In this document: piece after piece, positions 15,711 to 23,523 of the stretch
Numbering within the stretch: the first letter of the stretch is position 1
Layout of the letters: each line of letters begins with the position of its first letter
Assembly: GCA_958296245.1 (NCBI GenBank)
Contig: OY282458.1
Coordinates: 1,722,197-1,786,196 of the forward strand
Reading direction: 5' to 3'
DNA: 64,000 bases
Origin: an uncultured Dehalococcoidia bacterium
Lineage (GTDB): Bacteria > Chloroflexota > Dehalococcoidia > Lucifugimonadales > G958296245
Program-made: the position numbers and the translations under genes
Notes under the pieces: generated by a model
Database searches by the model: none
Seen by the model: only the letters and a program-made list of their open reading frames with translations
Told to the model about the DNA's origin: nothing

Positions 15711-16228
15711 TTCTTACGAACCTCGGCAATGGGCCTTCCAAACTCAACTACAATTACGTAAGCGGGCAGCAACGAACGGTCTGAGCGGTCGGTCTGTCGC
15801 AGCTTCTGCCGCACTCTACCTCGGACGATGTGATCCTCGCCCTGACGAATGCCTGATACTTCCAGCCTACCCTTGCGTTGAAAAGGCTCATCCGATTCGT
15901 ACCCAAGCCAGTAGTCGATCCCGGTACCTTTTCGCGAAACCTCGATTACCGTGTGGTCAAGCTCTCGACCAGCCAATAGGACCGCAATGCCGGCGGCCCC
16001 ATGCTCAGTGGTATATTCCAAGTTACTCCAAGCCCTGAGAGCTTGGTCAGGTATAGGCGCCCACTCCAGAGCATGGGTGTTATTCCTATATCCTCTGACG
16101 GCAAGCAGTACACCCGGCGTATGGCCCTGAGACTCCAAGCATACGCCTGCAGCCTCGGCCAGCATATTGCCCACAGCCGGGGTGATGGCCCGTATGCCTC
16201 CTTTGGCCAAGTCGTTCAAGTCCAGCAT
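15707..16228 (-). CDS. Hypothetical protein, first gene of a coupled pair
   Basis: This is a 173-aa protein with no recognised family. It has an N-terminal helix, then alternating strands including HGAAGIAVLLAGRELDHTVI, EVSRKGTGIDYWLGYE and KGRLEVSGI. The order Asp (GIDYWLG), then Glu-Val-Ser (LEVSG) is loosely nuclease-like, but the D-ExK pattern is incomplete, so no function is claimed. Its stop overlaps the start of the TPR-like gene by four bases. The 99-bp gap to the divergent Kelch lipoprotein gene should hold both promoters. Confidence 0.7.
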   Translation of the reverse strand: MLDLNDLAKGGIRAITPAVGNMLAEAAGVCLESQGHTPGVLLAVRGYRNNTHALEWAPIPDQALRAWSNLEYTTEHGAAGIAVLLAGRELDHTVIEVSRKGTGIDYWLGYESDEPFQRKGRLEVSGIRQGEDHIVRGRVRQKLRQTDRSDRSLLPAYVIVVEFGRPIAEVRKK

Positions 16229-16327
16229 GTATCAAATTGCCACTGACCCGGCTACGGTACCTCTCTCTCCGCGTAGACGCCCATTATATCGGGCAGGACG
16301 GCGCTACCGGATAGCTGGCATGCTATC

Positions 16328-17698
16328 ATGCGTAGTATTCCAGTAAGGCCCAATCAGATGATCCCATTGCACGGCCTCATTGAAATCCGCGACCTGAAGC
16401 TATGGATGCTTTCGTTCGTTCTGGGCGCGGTTCTGCTCGCCGCGTGCGGCGGCTCCACCCCGGCAGAGCCCGCCATGACGCCCACGACGGCGCCCACGCC
16501 CGGCAGTGTAGCGCCGGCAGCCGAGCCTACCATGACGCCCACGCCCGGCAGTGTAGCGCCGGCAGCCGAGCCTACCATGACGCCCACGCCCGGCAGTGTA
16601 GAACCGGCAGCCGAACCTACCGCGGCGCCCACGCCCGGCAGTGTAGAACCGGCAGCCGAGCCTACCGCGGCGCCCACGCCCGGCAGTGAAGAACCGGCGC
16701 CCACGCCCGGCGCAGGCAACGAGGCTGCGCTGTTCAACATACCGGCGCGGGCGGAAGGGCTCGAGGGCCTGACGGACTCCGTTGTCGAGACCAACATCGC
16801 GCAGGTCTCCGTAACGCTACCGGACGGCCGCGTGTTCGTGGCCGGGGGCGTAGGAGAAGACCTCAGCCCGTCCGGGGCCTCGTACGTGCTGACGCCGGCA
16901 ACGGGTAAGTGGAAGGCCCTGCCGCCTATGATCACCCCCCGCGTGCTCCATACGATAACCGTCCTCGCCGACGGCGAGGTCCTGGCCTCGGGAGGAGTCA
17001 GCGTGGATGGGCCGACGAACACCGCCGAGGTATTCGTCCCCGACTTGGGCTCTTGGAGACGAGCCGGGACCATGCCCCACGCCGTCGGCAGCCACTCCGC
17101 AACGCTCCTCGTCGACGGCAGGGTGCTGGTCAGCGGCGGCCAGTCGGACAGAAACACACGGGTCGCCTATCTTCAGATATACGACCCGCAGAGCGGCTCG
17201 TGGTCCGAGGCTGCGGAGATGATGGAAGCCCGCACCGCGCACACCGCCACCCTCCTACCGGATGGCCGCGTGCTCATCGCGGGGGGCGCACCCACGCCCG
17301 ATACCGTCACCGAGAGCGCCGAACTGTTCGACGCGGCGGCGAACACGACCGCTCCGGGGCCTGGCATGAACAGCCCCCGCGCGTACCATACGGCGACCGT
17401 GTTGAAGGATGGGACGATGCTGGTCTCGGGCGGATACGGCGAGTCCGACTTTGCCAAGGAGGCCGAGATATACGACCCCTCAACCGGCGAGTGGAGCAGG
17501 ACCGGGGAGATGTACTTCGGCGCCGTGCTCCTCCGATCTGAGCTCCTGCCGGACGGGAGGGTGATCACCTACGGCGGCAGCCGCGAAGGCCTCGAATTGA
17601 CGATCCCGCAGGTCTACGATCCGTCCACGCGGAGCTGGGGCGTGGCGGACCTCAGATTGGAGCGCGCCCCCAGGGCGGGCGACGTGGACCTGGAGTAG
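16328..17698 (+). CDS. Kelch-repeat lipoprotein with tandem-repeat stalk
   Basis: This is a cell-surface lipoprotein: hydrophobic LWMLSFVLGAVLLAAC ends in a lipobox Cys, followed by a Pro/Ala/Thr stalk of ~15-residue repeats (unit like PTPGSVAPAAEPTMT), then about five Kelch-type blades (DGRVFVAGGV, DGEVLASGGV, DGRVLVSGGQ, DGRVLIAGGA, DGTMLVSGGY) forming a beta-propeller. The start may be later than 16328, nearer the signal segment at about 16400. Kelch propellers usually bind proteins or glycans or form galactose-oxidase-like enzymes; no copper-ligand pattern is evident. It is divergent from the coupled unknown pair. Confidence 0.78.
   Translation: MRSIPVRPNQMIPLHGLIEIRDLKLWMLSFVLGAVLLAACGGSTPAEPAMTPTTAPTPGSVAPAAEPTMTPTPGSVAPAAEPTMTPTPGSVEPAAEPTAAPTPGSVEPAAEPTAAPTPGSEEPAPTPGAGNEAALFNIPARAEGLEGLTDSVVETNIAQVSVTLPDGRVFVAGGVGEDLSPSGASYVLTPATGKWKALPPMITPRVLHTITVLADGEVLASGGVSVDGPTNTAEVFVPDLGSWRRAGTMPHAVGSHSATLLVDGRVLVSGGQSDRNTRVAYLQIYDPQSGSWSEAAEMMEARTAHTATLLPDGRVLIAGGAPTPDTVTESAELFDAAANTTAPGPGMNSPRAYHTATVLKDGTMLVSGGYGESDFAKEAEIYDPSTGEWSRTGEMYFGAVLLRSELLPDGRVITYGGSREGLELTIPQVYDPSTRSWGVADLRLERAPRAGDVDLE
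16495..16690 (+). repeat. 45-bp in-frame tandem repeat (stalk)
   Basis: About four units of 45 bp, each beginning CCCACGCCCGGCAGTGTAG, encode the extracellular stalk of the Kelch lipoprotein. Successive units are nearly identical at DNA level, suggesting recent expansion by slippage and possible length variation between strains. Confidence 0.8.
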
Positions 17699-17699
17699 G

Positions 17700-17780
17700 C
17701 CCGCGCCCCACTTCCCCAGAGGGCGGCGTGCATGGCCTCGACGTCACACCGCGCTGCCTGACGGAGCGAGCGCTAAGTTG
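17700..17780 (-). pseudogene. Remnant of a Gfo/Idh/MocA oxidoreductase C-terminus
   Basis: Minus-strand translation gives RSLRQAARCDVEAMHAALWG, aligning with ESARTGARVDVKAMHADLLE at the end of the oxidoreductase at 19202-20272 (11 of about 20 identical). No upstream coding sequence of the family follows, so this is a broken fragment of a paralog. The DUF6884 gene lies between the fragment and the intact gene. Confidence 0.45.
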
Positions 17781-17918
17781 GAGTTCTGGTCCCGCTCGGT
17801 GGGCGGCGTGCCCCCTCAGCACCCGGGGCCGACGCGGCCGGAGTGGCGATGGAGAACCGCGTGCCGCAAGCGTCAATGCTCACGCTCCCAAAGTTCGCTC
17901 ATGTAGTATGATCGTCGC

Positions 17919-19085
17919 ATGGTCATCTATCTACTGTCTTGCGTAAGACAGAAACAGCCGGTCCCTGCACCCGCGAAAGACCTGTACACCTCTTCCTGGT
18001 TCCGCAAGGCACGCTGCTATGTGGAGAACACGGGGCAGCCTTGGTTCGTACTATCTGCCAAATACGGTCTTGTACATCCGGATGAGGTGATCGCGCCTTA
18101 CGACTGCACTCTGAACGCCATGCCGGTTGCGGAGCGCCGCCGATGGGCGAGTAGAGTGCTCAAACAATTGGAGCCGCATTTGGATGGTGTCAAGTGCGTC
18201 GTGTTCTTGGCCGGCAAACGCTACCGCGAGTTCCTGGAGTTACCTTTGCGACATCAAGGTCTGGACGTCCGCGTCCCGATGGAAGGCTTGAGGATTGGCG
18301 AGCAGTCGCAGTGGTTGACATGTCGACGAGATGGGCCACGTGATCCAAGGTGCTTGGTGTCTGAGCGGTTCGCAGACACCGTCCGTTTCTATGAGCTTCT
18401 CGACCGCCTTGCAGAGCGGGTCGGCGGCCCCAGGCTCTTGCAAAGCTGCCGCGCTGAGATGGGATGGCCGCTGCGTGGAGTATATTTCTTCTATGAGGAT
18501 GGTGAATGCAGATCAGCCCCAGGGGCTGGGCTAAGGGTCGTTCGCATCGGTACTCATGCGCTGAAGGCCGGCGCCAAAAATACGTTGTGGGGTCGGCTCA
18601 GGCAACATCGCGGTCCCCGGTCTGGTCTCGGTAACCATAGAGGGTCTATCTTTCGGCTGCTCGTGGGTGAAGCCTTGGCCAACCGGAGCAATATCCCGCT
18701 ACCGAAGTCGTGGGGCGTTGCCGGAGGTGCCGGAGAGGCTGCACGGAGGCTGAATGTTGACAGGAAAACGGTCAAAGAATCCGAGGCGAACATCGAGGCC
18801 CTCGTTAGCGAGTACGTCGGTCAGATGCCCTTCCTGTGGCTGAACGTGGATGATGCTCCCGGCCCCAACGCTAACCGTGGGCTGATCGAACGCAATGCCA
18901 TAGCGCTCCTGAGCGGCTATAGCAGCCCTGCCGCCGACGGACCGTCGACAGCGTGGCTCGGCCAACACAGCAACCGGGAGCGGGTCCGCCTCTCCGGCCT
19001 TTGGAACAACAACCACGTCGATAAGACCTACGATCCGGCGTTTCTCGATGAGATGGAATCGTGGATTGACGATACTCATCAGTGA
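17919..19085 (+). CDS. DUF6884 / GIY-YIG-like fusion protein
   Basis: This is a 388-aa two-domain protein. Residues 1-130 match DUF6884: IYLLSCVRQKQPVPAPAKDL then YTSSWFRKAR, WFVLSAKYGLVHPDEVIAPY, and FLAGKRYREFL. The LSAKYGL...PY pattern recalls YaaA-like proteins (inference). Residues ~185-380 begin RGVYFFYEDGE and VVRIGTHAL with LWGRLRQHRG, the layout of a GIY-YIG-type nuclease domain; NHRGSIFRL and a late LIERNAIALLS could supply further catalytic residues. No neighbours form an operon with it. A DNA-processing or defence role is inferred, not shown. Confidence 0.75.
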   Translation: MVIYLLSCVRQKQPVPAPAKDLYTSSWFRKARCYVENTGQPWFVLSAKYGLVHPDEVIAPYDCTLNAMPVAERRRWASRVLKQLEPHLDGVKCVVFLAGKRYREFLELPLRHQGLDVRVPMEGLRIGEQSQWLTCRRDGPRDPRCLVSERFADTVRFYELLDRLAERVGGPRLLQSCRAEMGWPLRGVYFFYEDGECRSAPGAGLRVVRIGTHALKAGAKNTLWGRLRQHRGPRSGLGNHRGSIFRLLVGEALANRSNIPLPKSWGVAGGAGEAARRLNVDRKTVKESEANIEALVSEYVGQMPFLWLNVDDAPGPNANRGLIERNAIALLSGYSSPAADGPSTAWLGQHSNRERVRLSGLWNNNHVDKTYDPAFLDEMESWIDDTHQ

Positions 19086-19201
19086 TGGAGGCGCCCCGTA
19101 GCGGGTATTCGCCCGACCGTGGCAGATTAAGGCTGACTACAGGCCCAAGGCGAAACCTCAGAGTGAAAGACTTCTGATTTCGTCCGGTTTGGCGGACTGC
19201 C

Positions 19202-20272
19202 CTACCCCTCCAGCAGGTCGGCGTGCATGGCCTTGACGTCAACACGCGCCCCGGTGCGGGCCGACTCGTTGCACGCCTCCATCAGCACCCAGGTCGCCAG
19301 CGTCGAGTTGTGCAACCAGTCGCGGCCCTCGCCCGTCCCTATAGCACGGGCGAAGGCGTCCAACTGGATGACCTCGTCGGCCACCATGTCGGTGTGTATG
19401 TCCTGGAGGCTCAGGTTCTCTACGCACCGCCCCTTCCGGTAGAGGCGCAGACGCCCGGCATCGCGACGGACGTCGCCCCTCTTCCCGTGAATCTCCCAGT
19501 GGCCGCTCCAGCCCGCGAAGGGCTCGTTGAGGTGTCCGGCGCGGGTGCCGGTGTAGCAGAAGACCGCCCCGTTGGCGTACTCCATGAGCGCCTGCCCCCC
19601 AGCCGTCCCCATGACGCCAATCTGGCCTATCTCCTCGTCCCCGTCCAGGTGAGTCTTGGCCGTCACGTAGTCGGGAAGGCCCTTGGCGGCTACGAGCTGG
19701 TCGAGTTGGTGCGAAGCCGCCGCGTGGAAGAATAGGCCCTCCGTGAGGGCGTCGAACCTGCCCTCGGTCCGCAGGTCGAGGCGCACCCAGAAGCGGCACT
19801 CCCCGCCCAGCATCTCGCCGATCCCGTGCGGCTCCCGCAGCCACTCCCGCATCTTTGCCGCCGCCGGATTCCATCTCTTGTTCTGACCCTGCACGAGCAA
19901 CAGGCCGGGGCGCTCCGCGTGGGCGGCGGCTACGCGCCGCATCTCGTCCTGAGTGACCGCTATCGGCTTGACGCACAGCGTATGCAGCCCCAAGCCCAAG
20001 CTCTCGACCACCAGCGCGGCGTGGGCCTGGGTCGAGGCGTATATCAGGCAGACCTCGGCGCTGTGCCGCCTCAGCGCCTCCGTGATCGTCGGGTAGACGC
20101 GGCCTGCAAGCATCTCTGCGGCGCTCCCGCCGAGCGACCGGACGCTCTCCCGCGCGCCCTCGACGTCGACGTCCACGCACGCCACCGGATCGAGGCCGCC
20201 GCACTCTATGAGCGCCTGGAGCCGGGAGCGTCCGAACACCTTGCACCCAACGTGAATGGTAGGAATCGCCAT
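19202..20272 (-). CDS. Gfo/Idh/MocA-family oxidoreductase
   Basis: This is an NAD(P)-dependent oxidoreductase of the glucose-fructose oxidoreductase type, 356 aa from ATG 20272. The N-terminal Rossmann half includes TIHVGCKVFGRSRLQALIEC, VACVDVD and LGLHTLCVKPIAVTQDE, where the CVKPIA motif holds the conserved catalytic-region Lys-Pro. The C-terminal domain has FFHAAASHQLDQLVA, in the place of the family HxxH/D region, and ENLSLQDIHTDM. It probably acts on a sugar or cyclitol derivative. The next gene upstream is a repeat element and then apt; a broken paralog end lies 1.4 kb downstream. Confidence 0.85.
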   Translation of the reverse strand: MAIPTIHVGCKVFGRSRLQALIECGGLDPVACVDVDVEGARESVRSLGGSAAEMLAGRVYPTITEALRRHSAEVCLIYASTQAHAALVVESLGLGLHTLCVKPIAVTQDEMRRVAAAHAERPGLLLVQGQNKRWNPAAAKMREWLREPHGIGEMLGGECRFWVRLDLRTEGRFDALTEGLFFHAAASHQLDQLVAAKGLPDYVTAKTHLDGDEEIGQIGVMGTAGGQALMEYANGAVFCYTGTRAGHLNEPFAGWSGHWEIHGKRGDVRRDAGRLRLYRKGRCVENLSLQDIHTDMVADEVIQLDAFARAIGTGEGRDWLHNSTLATWVLMEACNESARTGARVDVKAMHADLLEG

Positions 20273-20426
20273 GTAAGCCCACCCGGTACGCCTGCTCGGC
20301 GAGCGCCCAAGGACGCGGAGGTACTGGGCAGCGCGCCTCCCGCCCGGCTCACCGGCTGTAGTATAGCAGGGCGCGAAAACGCAGGCCTCCAAGTATCCGA
20401 ACCCAAATTCACGCCGGCTTGAGAAA

Positions 20427-20593
20427 CTGTTCAGACTCTGTGAGACTCGAAGGGAGAAGTCTGGAGAGGGTTCCTCCCCTCTGGCAGGGGATTCTGGGGG
20501 CTGTACCCCAAGTTACCAAGGGGCGGGCGGGGATCAAAGACGGCTGCCTTATCGGGGCTGCGCCAGTCGAAAGACCTTACGAAGTCTGAACAG
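20427..20593 (+). mobile_element. MITE-like repeat R1, copy B (complete)
   Basis: This is a 167-bp non-coding element bounded by perfect 11-bp terminal inverted repeats CTGTTCAGACT (20427-20437) and AGTCTGAACAG (20583-20593); similarity extends to 15 of 18 bp. It contains CCTCCCCTCTGGCAGGGG and AAGTTACCAAGGGGCGGGCG, shared with the other copies. No target-site duplication is obvious. It sits just upstream of apt. Confidence 0.75.
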
Positions 20594-20645
20594 CGCGGTT
20601 GACGCTCCCTTGGCGCAACCCTATCATTGGCCTTCGGAGGGGCCA

Positions 20646-21164
20646 ATGGACCTGAAGCCCTGGATACGAGAGGTTCCCGACTTCCCCAAGCCGGGGATAC
20701 TGTTCAAGGACATCACCCCGCTCATGAAGGAGCCGGATGTATTCAAGTACGTCGTCGACCGGATGGCGAAGCACTACGCGGAACAGGACATAGACGTGGT
20801 CGCTGGCGTCGAGGCGCGAGGGTTTCTCTTCGCGTCGCCCTTGGCGGTCCAGATGGCAAAGCCGCTGGTTCCGCTGCGGAAGGCGGGGAAGCTTCCGTAC
20901 CATACTCACAGGATGAGCTACGCTCTCGAGTACGGAGACGACGCCGTGGAGGTACACGTCGACGCCATAGCTCCCGGCAGCCGCGTGCTGATCGTGGATG
21001 ACCTCCTGGCCACTGGGGGCACCGTGGCCGCCTGCGTCGAGCTGATCAGGAGAGCAGGCGGCCGCGTAGCCGGGCTGGCCGCCGTCGTCGAACTCGAGGA
21101 CTTGCGGGGCAGGCATCGCGTTAGCGGCTGCGACGTCTTCTCCCTAATGCGTTACGGCCTCTGA
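20646..21164 (+). CDS. apt: Adenine phosphoribosyltransferase
   Basis: Apt converts adenine and PRPP to AMP for purine salvage. The 172-aa protein from ATG 20646 (GGAGGGG upstream) starts MDLKPWIREVPDFPKPGILF with KDITPL, contains EARGFLFASPLA, PLVPLRKAGKLP, and the PRPP-binding loop VLIVDDLLATGGT at about residues 117-129. All family hallmarks are present at normal length. Repeat R1 copy B ends 52 bp upstream, so it may influence the leader. Confidence 0.95.
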   Translation: MDLKPWIREVPDFPKPGILFKDITPLMKEPDVFKYVVDRMAKHYAEQDIDVVAGVEARGFLFASPLAVQMAKPLVPLRKAGKLPYHTHRMSYALEYGDDAVEVHVDAIAPGSRVLIVDDLLATGGTVAACVELIRRAGGRVAGLAAVVELEDLRGRHRVSGCDVFSLMRYGL

Positions 21165-21222
21165 GGGATACGGTCACGCTGCGCCGCGGCCTGCCGTATA
21201 ATGCCTTTGAAGGATACCGGCA

Positions 21223-21338
21223 GGCTGCGGAAACGCGCGGGGGGATCTTGCCGGGAGTCTGAGGGCATCCCACCGGAGATAAGCCCCTCCCTGCCTGAAC
21301 GGAAGGGGTTCGAAGATGATCAGGAAGGATTCCGCAAC
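21223..21338 (+). repeat. Dispersed repeat R3 with TGCGGAA ends
   Basis: About 112 bp bounded by TGCGGAA (21225) and TTCCGCA (21336). It includes GGGAGTCTGAGGGCATCCCA (a decayed R3 core hairpin) and CCCCTCCCTGCCTGAACGGA with AGGGG, a second hairpin. Similar sequence follows sulfatase, phosphohexomutase and alcohol dehydrogenase genes. Confidence 0.5.
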
Positions 21339-21370
21339 CCGTAGGGATTAGATTGGAGCAGTAGGCGCAT

Positions 21371-22135
21371 ATGGACATCTCGTTCGAACAGGGCAGCCAA
21401 GGAGAGCCCAGAGGGCACGCCCTGCTCTACTTCCTCAGTTCGTCCGACCCGGACGAGCTATGGGCCAGCTACGTCGTCGTGCTGCCGATCACGGTGGACG
21501 TCTCCAAGTACGTGCCGCCGTTCCTCATGAGCCAGGTCAAGGACTTAGGGCCCCGCGACCTGTCGGCCTTCGCCTTCCCCCCGGCGCCGGAGCGGCTGGG
21601 CGGGCGGGACGCCCTCGACAGGCTGGCCGCCGCCAGGGGCGACGACGTACTGTTCGGCGGCTCCATCAACCCCGCGGACGTGGCGTCCGGGATGATGGCG
21701 GTGAACGAGGCCGTGCAACGCTACACGGAAGTATACTCGCGCGTCGTCGGCATCGAGTCCGCGCCCGAAGAGAAGGAAGAAGACCAAGACGAAGGCAGCC
21801 ACGGGGTCAGCGAGGTGATCTACGGCCTGATGAGCAACACGGACAAGCTCAACGAACTGACCAAGCTCGTCAGCAGGCTGCGCTTCGGCGTGGAGGGCGC
21901 CGATTCGAGGACGGTCAGCGAAGCCGAGCAGGATATGAACCTCCTGTCCCGGCACCTTCCCGCCAACCACGGCGTCGATCAGCTCATTCAGGCCGTCAAG
22001 TCCACGGACGAAGATTCCGCCGAGCTGGCCGACCTATACGTCCAGCGCTGCTTCCATCTGGTGCAGGAAGACTACGGGAGCCTGCCCCGGTTAGAGGCCA
22101 AGATCCGGGCCCTGGAAGCCAAGATGGAGACGTGA
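21371..22135 (+). CDS. Conserved-looking hypothetical protein with C-terminal coiled coil
   Basis: This 254-aa acidic cytoplasmic protein is not recognised. Residues 1-75 are strand-rich (GHALLYFLSSSDPDELWASY, VVVLPITVDVSKYVPPFL). The middle carries an acidic linker (EEKEEDQDEG) and the C-terminus is helical (LVQEDYGSLPRLEAKIRALE), ending in a short coiled coil. There is no catalytic motif, signal peptide or membrane segment. Codon use and composition match neighbours, so the gene is probably real and vertically inherited. It lies between apt and tRNA-Cys. Confidence 0.75.
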   Translation: MDISFEQGSQGEPRGHALLYFLSSSDPDELWASYVVVLPITVDVSKYVPPFLMSQVKDLGPRDLSAFAFPPAPERLGGRDALDRLAAARGDDVLFGGSINPADVASGMMAVNEAVQRYTEVYSRVVGIESAPEEKEEDQDEGSHGVSEVIYGLMSNTDKLNELTKLVSRLRFGVEGADSRTVSEAEQDMNLLSRHLPANHGVDQLIQAVKSTDEDSAELADLYVQRCFHLVQEDYGSLPRLEAKIRALEAKMET

Positions 22136-22210
22136 GCAGCCGCAGCACTGCTCAGCCTTGGTGAGGAATGCAGGGAATCCCCATCTCTCATTGTCATTCT
22201 TAAGGGAGGA

Positions 22211-22264
22211 GCGGGCGAGACGCCCGCGCTCCCAGGAGGCGCCTACTGAATCTGGGACAGACTC
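22211..22264 (-). repeat. Dispersed repeat R2, copy 1
   Basis: Read on the minus strand this is GAGTCTGTCCCAGATTCAGT followed by AGGCGCCTCCTGGGAGCG and the hairpin GCGGGCGTCTCGCCCGC (7-bp stem). It is nearly identical to 63371-63426; the only difference is a small indel after CAGATT. Confidence 0.75.
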
Positions 22265-22275
22265 ACGAGGCTGTA

Positions 22276-22388
22276 GGGCCTTTCCAAGGTCCGTCACCGT
22301 CATGCTGAGCGAAGCCGAAGCATCTGTCGCGCCGCGTGCTCAGACCTAAGTTATCTGAGTCCTAACACCCTGACCTTGGAAAAGGCCC
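22276..22388. repeat. Long inverted repeat flanking a dispersed phrase
   Basis: GGGCCTTTCCAAGGTC (22276-22291) pairs with GACCTTGGAAAAGGCCC (22372-22388), 16 matched bases with one bulge. The interior holds GTCATGCTGAGCGAAGCCGA then AGCATCT, itself a hairpin and a type of phrase I know as a common interspersed bacterial repeat. With R2 it fills the 319-bp gap before tRNA-Cys; no gene is supported. Confidence 0.65.
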
Positions 22389-22454
22389 TGACGAGGCTGA
22401 CGGCAGGTTGCCGGAGCGCGGCATCGTGATATAGGATGCAAGGGTACGCACCGA

Positions 22455-22531
22455 GGCGACGTAGCCAAGTGGTCTAAGGCGGAGGTCTGCAAAACCTCTA
22501 TTCGGCGGTTCGAATCCGCCCGTCGCCTCCA
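22455..22531 (+). tRNA. tRNA-Cys (GCA)
   Basis: A full cloverleaf can be drawn: acceptor GGCGACG paired with CGTCGCC, D-stem GCC/GGC, anticodon stem GAGGT/ACCTC with loop CTGCAAA (anticodon GCA), and T-stem GGCGG/CCGCC with loop TTCGAAT. The discriminator U is followed by an encoded CCA at 22529-22531. No integrase or attachment duplication is visible beside it. Confidence 0.95.
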
Positions 22532-22571
22532 CATCCTCTCATGACGCGCCGCCTGCCCTTAATTCGCCGCC

Positions 22572-23267
22572 TCACACGTCCCCGGAGCGCCCGATAGGAG
22601 GCAGGGACACGCCGCCGCCGTACTCCTCATAACCGGCATCCGTGTAGGCGGTGACGTTCCCGTTGCCGACCGCGCGCCACCCGTCAGGCCCGCTCAGAAT
22701 GCCCGCCATTGCGTCGATGCCCAGCACGATGAGTCCCGCCGGCGCGTTGCCTCGAAGGCTCTTCGAGACGGCTGCCGGATCGCTGTTCTCGTGGTGGGGG
22801 AGCACTGCGGCGCCCTCCACCAAACCCAGAGCGGGCGCCCACCCGCCCTGGCGCATGTATGACCCCAACACCATGGCGCCGGCGCTGGATCCAGCCACCA
22901 CGGCCCCGCGGCGGAGGGCCATGAGAATACGCCGCAGCAGCAGGGAGCCGGACAGCACGTCCAAGAGGTGGCGCGGGCTCCCGCCCGTCAGGTACAGCAA
23001 GTCCGCATGGTCGGCACGGCTTGCCAATGCCTCGTCATCCGCGTCGGCAGAGTCGATCGCCATCAGAGCGGAAGCGTCGCAGCCCAAGCCGGAGAAGTAG
23101 CTTATTCCGTTTCGGGCCGCCTTTCCCGGGTTCTCATGAGCCGCCGCAGTGGGCAGTATGACCACGCGGGGGCGGTCTGCGTCTACCGCATCGAGCAGAG
23201 CCCGGTCCATGGGCTCGCACCCAAGCCTGAATTCGCCGCCCCCAACCAGTGCGATCCTCCCGGTCAC
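22572..23267 (-). CDS. Cyanophycinase-like peptidase (S51 family)
   Basis: This is a 231-aa class-I glutamine-amidotransferase-like fold protein of the peptidase S51/cyanophycinase group. It opens GRIALVGGGEF, has VVILPTAAAHENP, LLYLTGGSPRHLL and the nucleophile elbow GSSAGAMVLGS, where the central Ser is the expected nucleophile. The start is GTG 23267 with GAGGTGAGGA upstream. S51 enzymes cleave beta-aspartyl dipeptides or aspartyl peptides; the substrate here is not certain. It is divergent from the FAD oxidoreductase, with an R1 repeat between. Confidence 0.82.
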   Translation of the reverse strand: MTGRIALVGGGEFRLGCEPMDRALLDAVDADRPRVVILPTAAAHENPGKAARNGISYFSGLGCDASALMAIDSADADDEALASRADHADLLYLTGGSPRHLLDVLSGSLLLRRILMALRRGAVVAGSSAGAMVLGSYMRQGGWAPALGLVEGAAVLPHHENSDPAAVSKSLRGNAPAGLIVLGIDAMAGILSGPDGWRAVGNGNVTAYTDAGYEEYGGGVSLPPIGRSGDV

Positions 23268-23275
23268 TCCTCACC

Positions 23276-23491
23276 TCATCGTACGGTTAGTGTACCATCA
23301 GACCAATAAAGCAGATGTCTTTGATCCCCACCCACCCGCCCCTTGGTAACTGGGGGCATAGCCCCCAGACCCCCTGCCGGAGGGGAGAACCGATCCAGGA
23401 CCTGACCCACCGAGAGGAGCGGCGCCAGACCCCCCGCCGGAGGGGAGAACCTCTCTGGACTCCCCCTTCGGGTCTCACAGAGTCTGAACAG
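23276..23491 (-). mobile_element. MITE-like repeat R1, copy D (internal duplication)
   Basis: Minus-strand copy of R1. Its right end CTCACAGAGTCTGAACAG (to 23491) is the intact terminal repeat. The other end is diverged near the S51 gene start and lacks the CTGTTCAGACT repeat. Internally CAGACCCCC(T/C)GCCGGAGGGG with AGAACC occurs twice, so this copy is longer than the ~167-bp form. Confidence 0.65.
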
Positions 23492-23523
23492 TTTCGCGTA
23501 ACGGAAGCCGACGGGAGGTCTCG

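Noticed and set aside
22455..22531. tRNA-Cys as an integration site
   Set aside because: No integrase, direct-repeat copy of the tRNA end, or foreign gene block follows it.
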